A stretch of 64,000 bases of DNA, from the NCBI GenBank assembly GCA_038322235.1, contig JBBQFQ010000018.1:21619-85618 (forward strand), in the 5' to 3' direction. Source of the DNA: SZAS-18 sp038322235. Lineage in GTDB: Bacteria; Verrucomicrobiota; Verrucomicrobiia; Chthoniobacterales; SZAS-18. Shown in pieces: positions 62,433 through 64,000 of this stretch (position 1 is its first letter; the number at the start of each line of letters is the position of its first letter). The notes below the pieces were generated by a model, which saw only the letters and a program-made list of their open reading frames with translations, was not told where the DNA came from and searched no databases. Both the position numbers and the translations under genes were made by a program.

Positions 62433-63488
62433 CTAAAACGCCGAAAGCGTCGCGCGATAGAACCGCCGCGGTCCCAGCCCACCCCGCACGGCATCAGTGT
62501 ACGTCCAGGTATCGGTCGTCGGGGTCGCGGTCGCGATGGTCGTCCACACGCCCGCGAGCGACAGATCGGTCGTCGTTTCCAGCACCAGCGAGCGATACGC
62601 CGTGGTGTGTACGACGAGCGTCACGCTGTTCCGGGAATTGCGCGTGATGGAGGTGAACCGAGGCTGCTCCGGCACCGGCAGGGAACCCCCCGTGCCGTTG
62701 TAGGTCACTCCGGCGGTGGAGGCGAGGGCTCGGCCATTCATTGTGCTGCTGGTCTTCATCACGACGGATTGATCCGCCAGGATGGTCCCCTGGAAGACAG
62801 CGAAAGTTTCGATCACGGCCGAAGTCCCGACCTGCCAGTAGATGTTTCGGGCCTGCGCCCCACCCGCGAGGATGACCTGGACCGACGAACCGACTTGCAG
62901 GTCGGCCGCGATTTGGAAAATCCAGACGTCGTCTGGTCCGCCCGTGAGGGTCAGATCCGAACCGACGATCATCGCCGTTCCGGTGAATTTGTACAATCCC
63001 GGCATCAGATTCAATCCGCCCATGTTGCCCGCGCCCGGGTTTAGAAACGGCCCCGAAGGGATCGGTTGGCGCCCAACCGCTTCGTTGTACGCGGTCGTCA
63101 GGTCACCCTTGGCCGCGAGGAGCAAAGCCGGGGCGATGACCGCGCCCGGGGGGCCCGCCGCATCAGAGGAGTAAATGGTGCCATTCACCTGCGCCTGCGT
63201 GAGGTGAATCGCCGCGCCGGTGATGGGATAGGCGCCGACATCTCCGTTGATCGCACCGCCGCCGGTCGTCGTGATGCCAGCACCGGAGAGGATCGTGAAA
63301 TGGGCGGTGGATCCCAAATTCAGGGGTGCGGGGCCGGCTGCGGGCAAACTGGGCGCAATCACGGCCGCCATTAAGGCGGCTCCCCACAGCTTGGGGACGG
63401 TGTCGCGCCAGATCCGCCTCGGCGAGGCTGGGGAGGGTGAGGCGGAAGAAAGCTTGTTGTGGGGGGCAGCGTTGCAAGGATCTGACAT
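62433..63488 (-). CDS. Secreted DUF3494 (ice-binding-like) protein
   Basis: 351 residues. After a signal region (AALMAAVIAPSLPAAG), residues of about 55-250 match the DUF3494 beta-helix: LNLGSTAHFTILSGAGITTT, NGDVGAYPITG, GLYKFTGTAMIVGSDLTL and VWIFQIAADLQVG. This fold occurs in ice-binding and adhesin proteins; many non-polar species carry it, so the ligand is uncertain. The C-terminus (about 260-351) resembles a fibronectin-like or anchoring domain. The start at 63488 excludes the repeat-encoded extension upstream. Confidence 0.85.
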   Translation of the reverse strand: MSDPCNAAPHNKLSSASPSPASPRRIWRDTVPKLWGAALMAAVIAPSLPAAGPAPLNLGSTAHFTILSGAGITTTGGGAINGDVGAYPITGAAIHLTQAQVNGTIYSSDAAGPPGAVIAPALLLAAKGDLTTAYNEAVGRQPIPSGPFLNPGAGNMGGLNLMPGLYKFTGTAMIVGSDLTLTGGPDDVWIFQIAADLQVGSSVQVILAGGAQARNIYWQVGTSAVIETFAVFQGTILADQSVVMKTSSTMNGRALASTAGVTYNGTGGSLPVPEQPRFTSITRNSRNSVTLVVHTTAYRSLVLETTTDLSLAGVWTTIATATPTTDTWTYTDAVRGGLGPRRFYRATLSAF

Positions 63489-63586
63489 ACTGACACTTCG
63501 GCGCTCGTGCGCCCGCCGATGGGGGATTTGAGGCGATATATTCCTGGATAGTGTCTTATCCACGCTCGCGCGCCGAGGGAAACCCG

Positions 63587-64000
63587 GAACCCTCCCGCGG
63601 GACCCTTTGTACCCTCCCGCGGGACCCTCGACACCCTCCCGCGTTACCCTCCGTACCCTCCCGCGGGACCCTCGACACCCTCCCGCGTTACCCTCCGTAC
63701 CCTCCCGCGGGACCCTCGGCACCCTCCCGCGATACCCACAGGACCCTACCGCGATACCCTCGACACCCTCCCGCGATACCCACAGGACCCTACCGCGATA
63801 ACCTCGACACCCTCCCGCGATACCCGCAGGACCCTCCCGCGGGACCCTCGACACCCTCCCGCGTTACCCTCCGACCCTCCCGCGGGACCCTTTGTACCCT
63901 CCCGCGGGACCCTCGACACCCTCCCGCGTTACCCTCCGTACCCTCCCGCGGGACCCTCGGCACCCTCCCGCGATACCCACAGGACCCTACCGCGATACCC
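63587..64000. repeat. 22-bp GC-rich tandem repeat (minisatellite), runs off the window end
   Basis: The unit is a 13-base block (ACCCTCCCGCGGG and variants) plus a 9-base block (ACCCTCGAC and variants), repeated about 18-19 times. A higher-order copy repeats after about 285 bases (for example the CCCTTTGT variant at 63603 and 63888). Many units contain the palindrome CCCGCGGG. Confidence 0.85.

Noticed and set aside
63587..64000. The tandem repeat as a CRISPR array
   Set aside because: Units are directly adjacent with no unique spacers and no cas genes are nearby; it is a minisatellite.

Overview
The window is GC-rich bacterial chromosome. A Verrucomicrobiota (Opitutales/Opitutaceae-like) host is the best guess. 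This is an inference from gene content and style: Reg_prop/Y_Y_Y sensor kinases, ECF42-DGPF pairs, cyclic-nucleotide-binding/Fe-S fusions, a DUF3494 protein, and an almost complete lack of Shine-Dalgarno motifs even before ribosomal protein genes. No rRNA is present, so the assignment cannot be confirmed here.

Layout. 1-6.4 kb: partial sensor kinase, VIT-family transporter, ECF42 sigma factor with its DGPF partner, glnA. 6.7-7.8 kb: SugE/Gdx exporter translationally coupled to a metallophosphoesterase. 7.9-11.5 kb (minus strand): an RNA-repair-like cluster of unknown small protein, AAA+ ATPase, truncated slipin, RtcB RNA ligase and HNH nuclease. 11.8 kb: a cysteine dioxygenase gene on the plus strand. 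12.4-14.4 kb (minus strand): an array of about 21 tRNA or tRNA-like genes. Sixteen of them carry G instead of U at T-loop position 55, and most of those lack the D-loop GG. 15-30 kb: LolD-type ATPase, PHP phosphoesterase, DUF1802, L,D-transpeptidase, MHS transporter, Ada-AlkA/Ogt repair pair, glycan-export operon with a frameshifted membrane gene, ribE, nadC, DUF2071, M20 peptidase. 30-38 kb: rpe and a redox cluster (tetraheme cytochrome, double cNMP-domain/4x[4Fe-4S] protein, cytochrome b-like membrane protein, decaheme cytochrome). 38-46 kb: exonuclease, acyltransferase, a macB remnant split by an IS1182-like remnant, LysR, ferredoxin, site-2 protease, NAT. 46-61 kb (minus strand): the transcription/translation superoperon, in transcript order tRNA-Thr, tuf, tRNA-Trp, secE, nusG, rplK, rplA, rplJ, rplL, rpoB, rpoC, rpsB, tsf. 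61-64 kb: two exported proteins, a DUF3494 protein and a 22-bp minisatellite running off the end.

The most unusual element is the tRNA array beside the RtcB cluster. RtcB seals broken tRNA-type RNAs, the array lies upstream on the same strand, and the tRNAs share a coherent change at the D-loop/T-loop tertiary contact. A dedicated RNA-repair or tRNA-reserve system is a reasonable hypothesis, but the link is from position and known RtcB biochemistry only.
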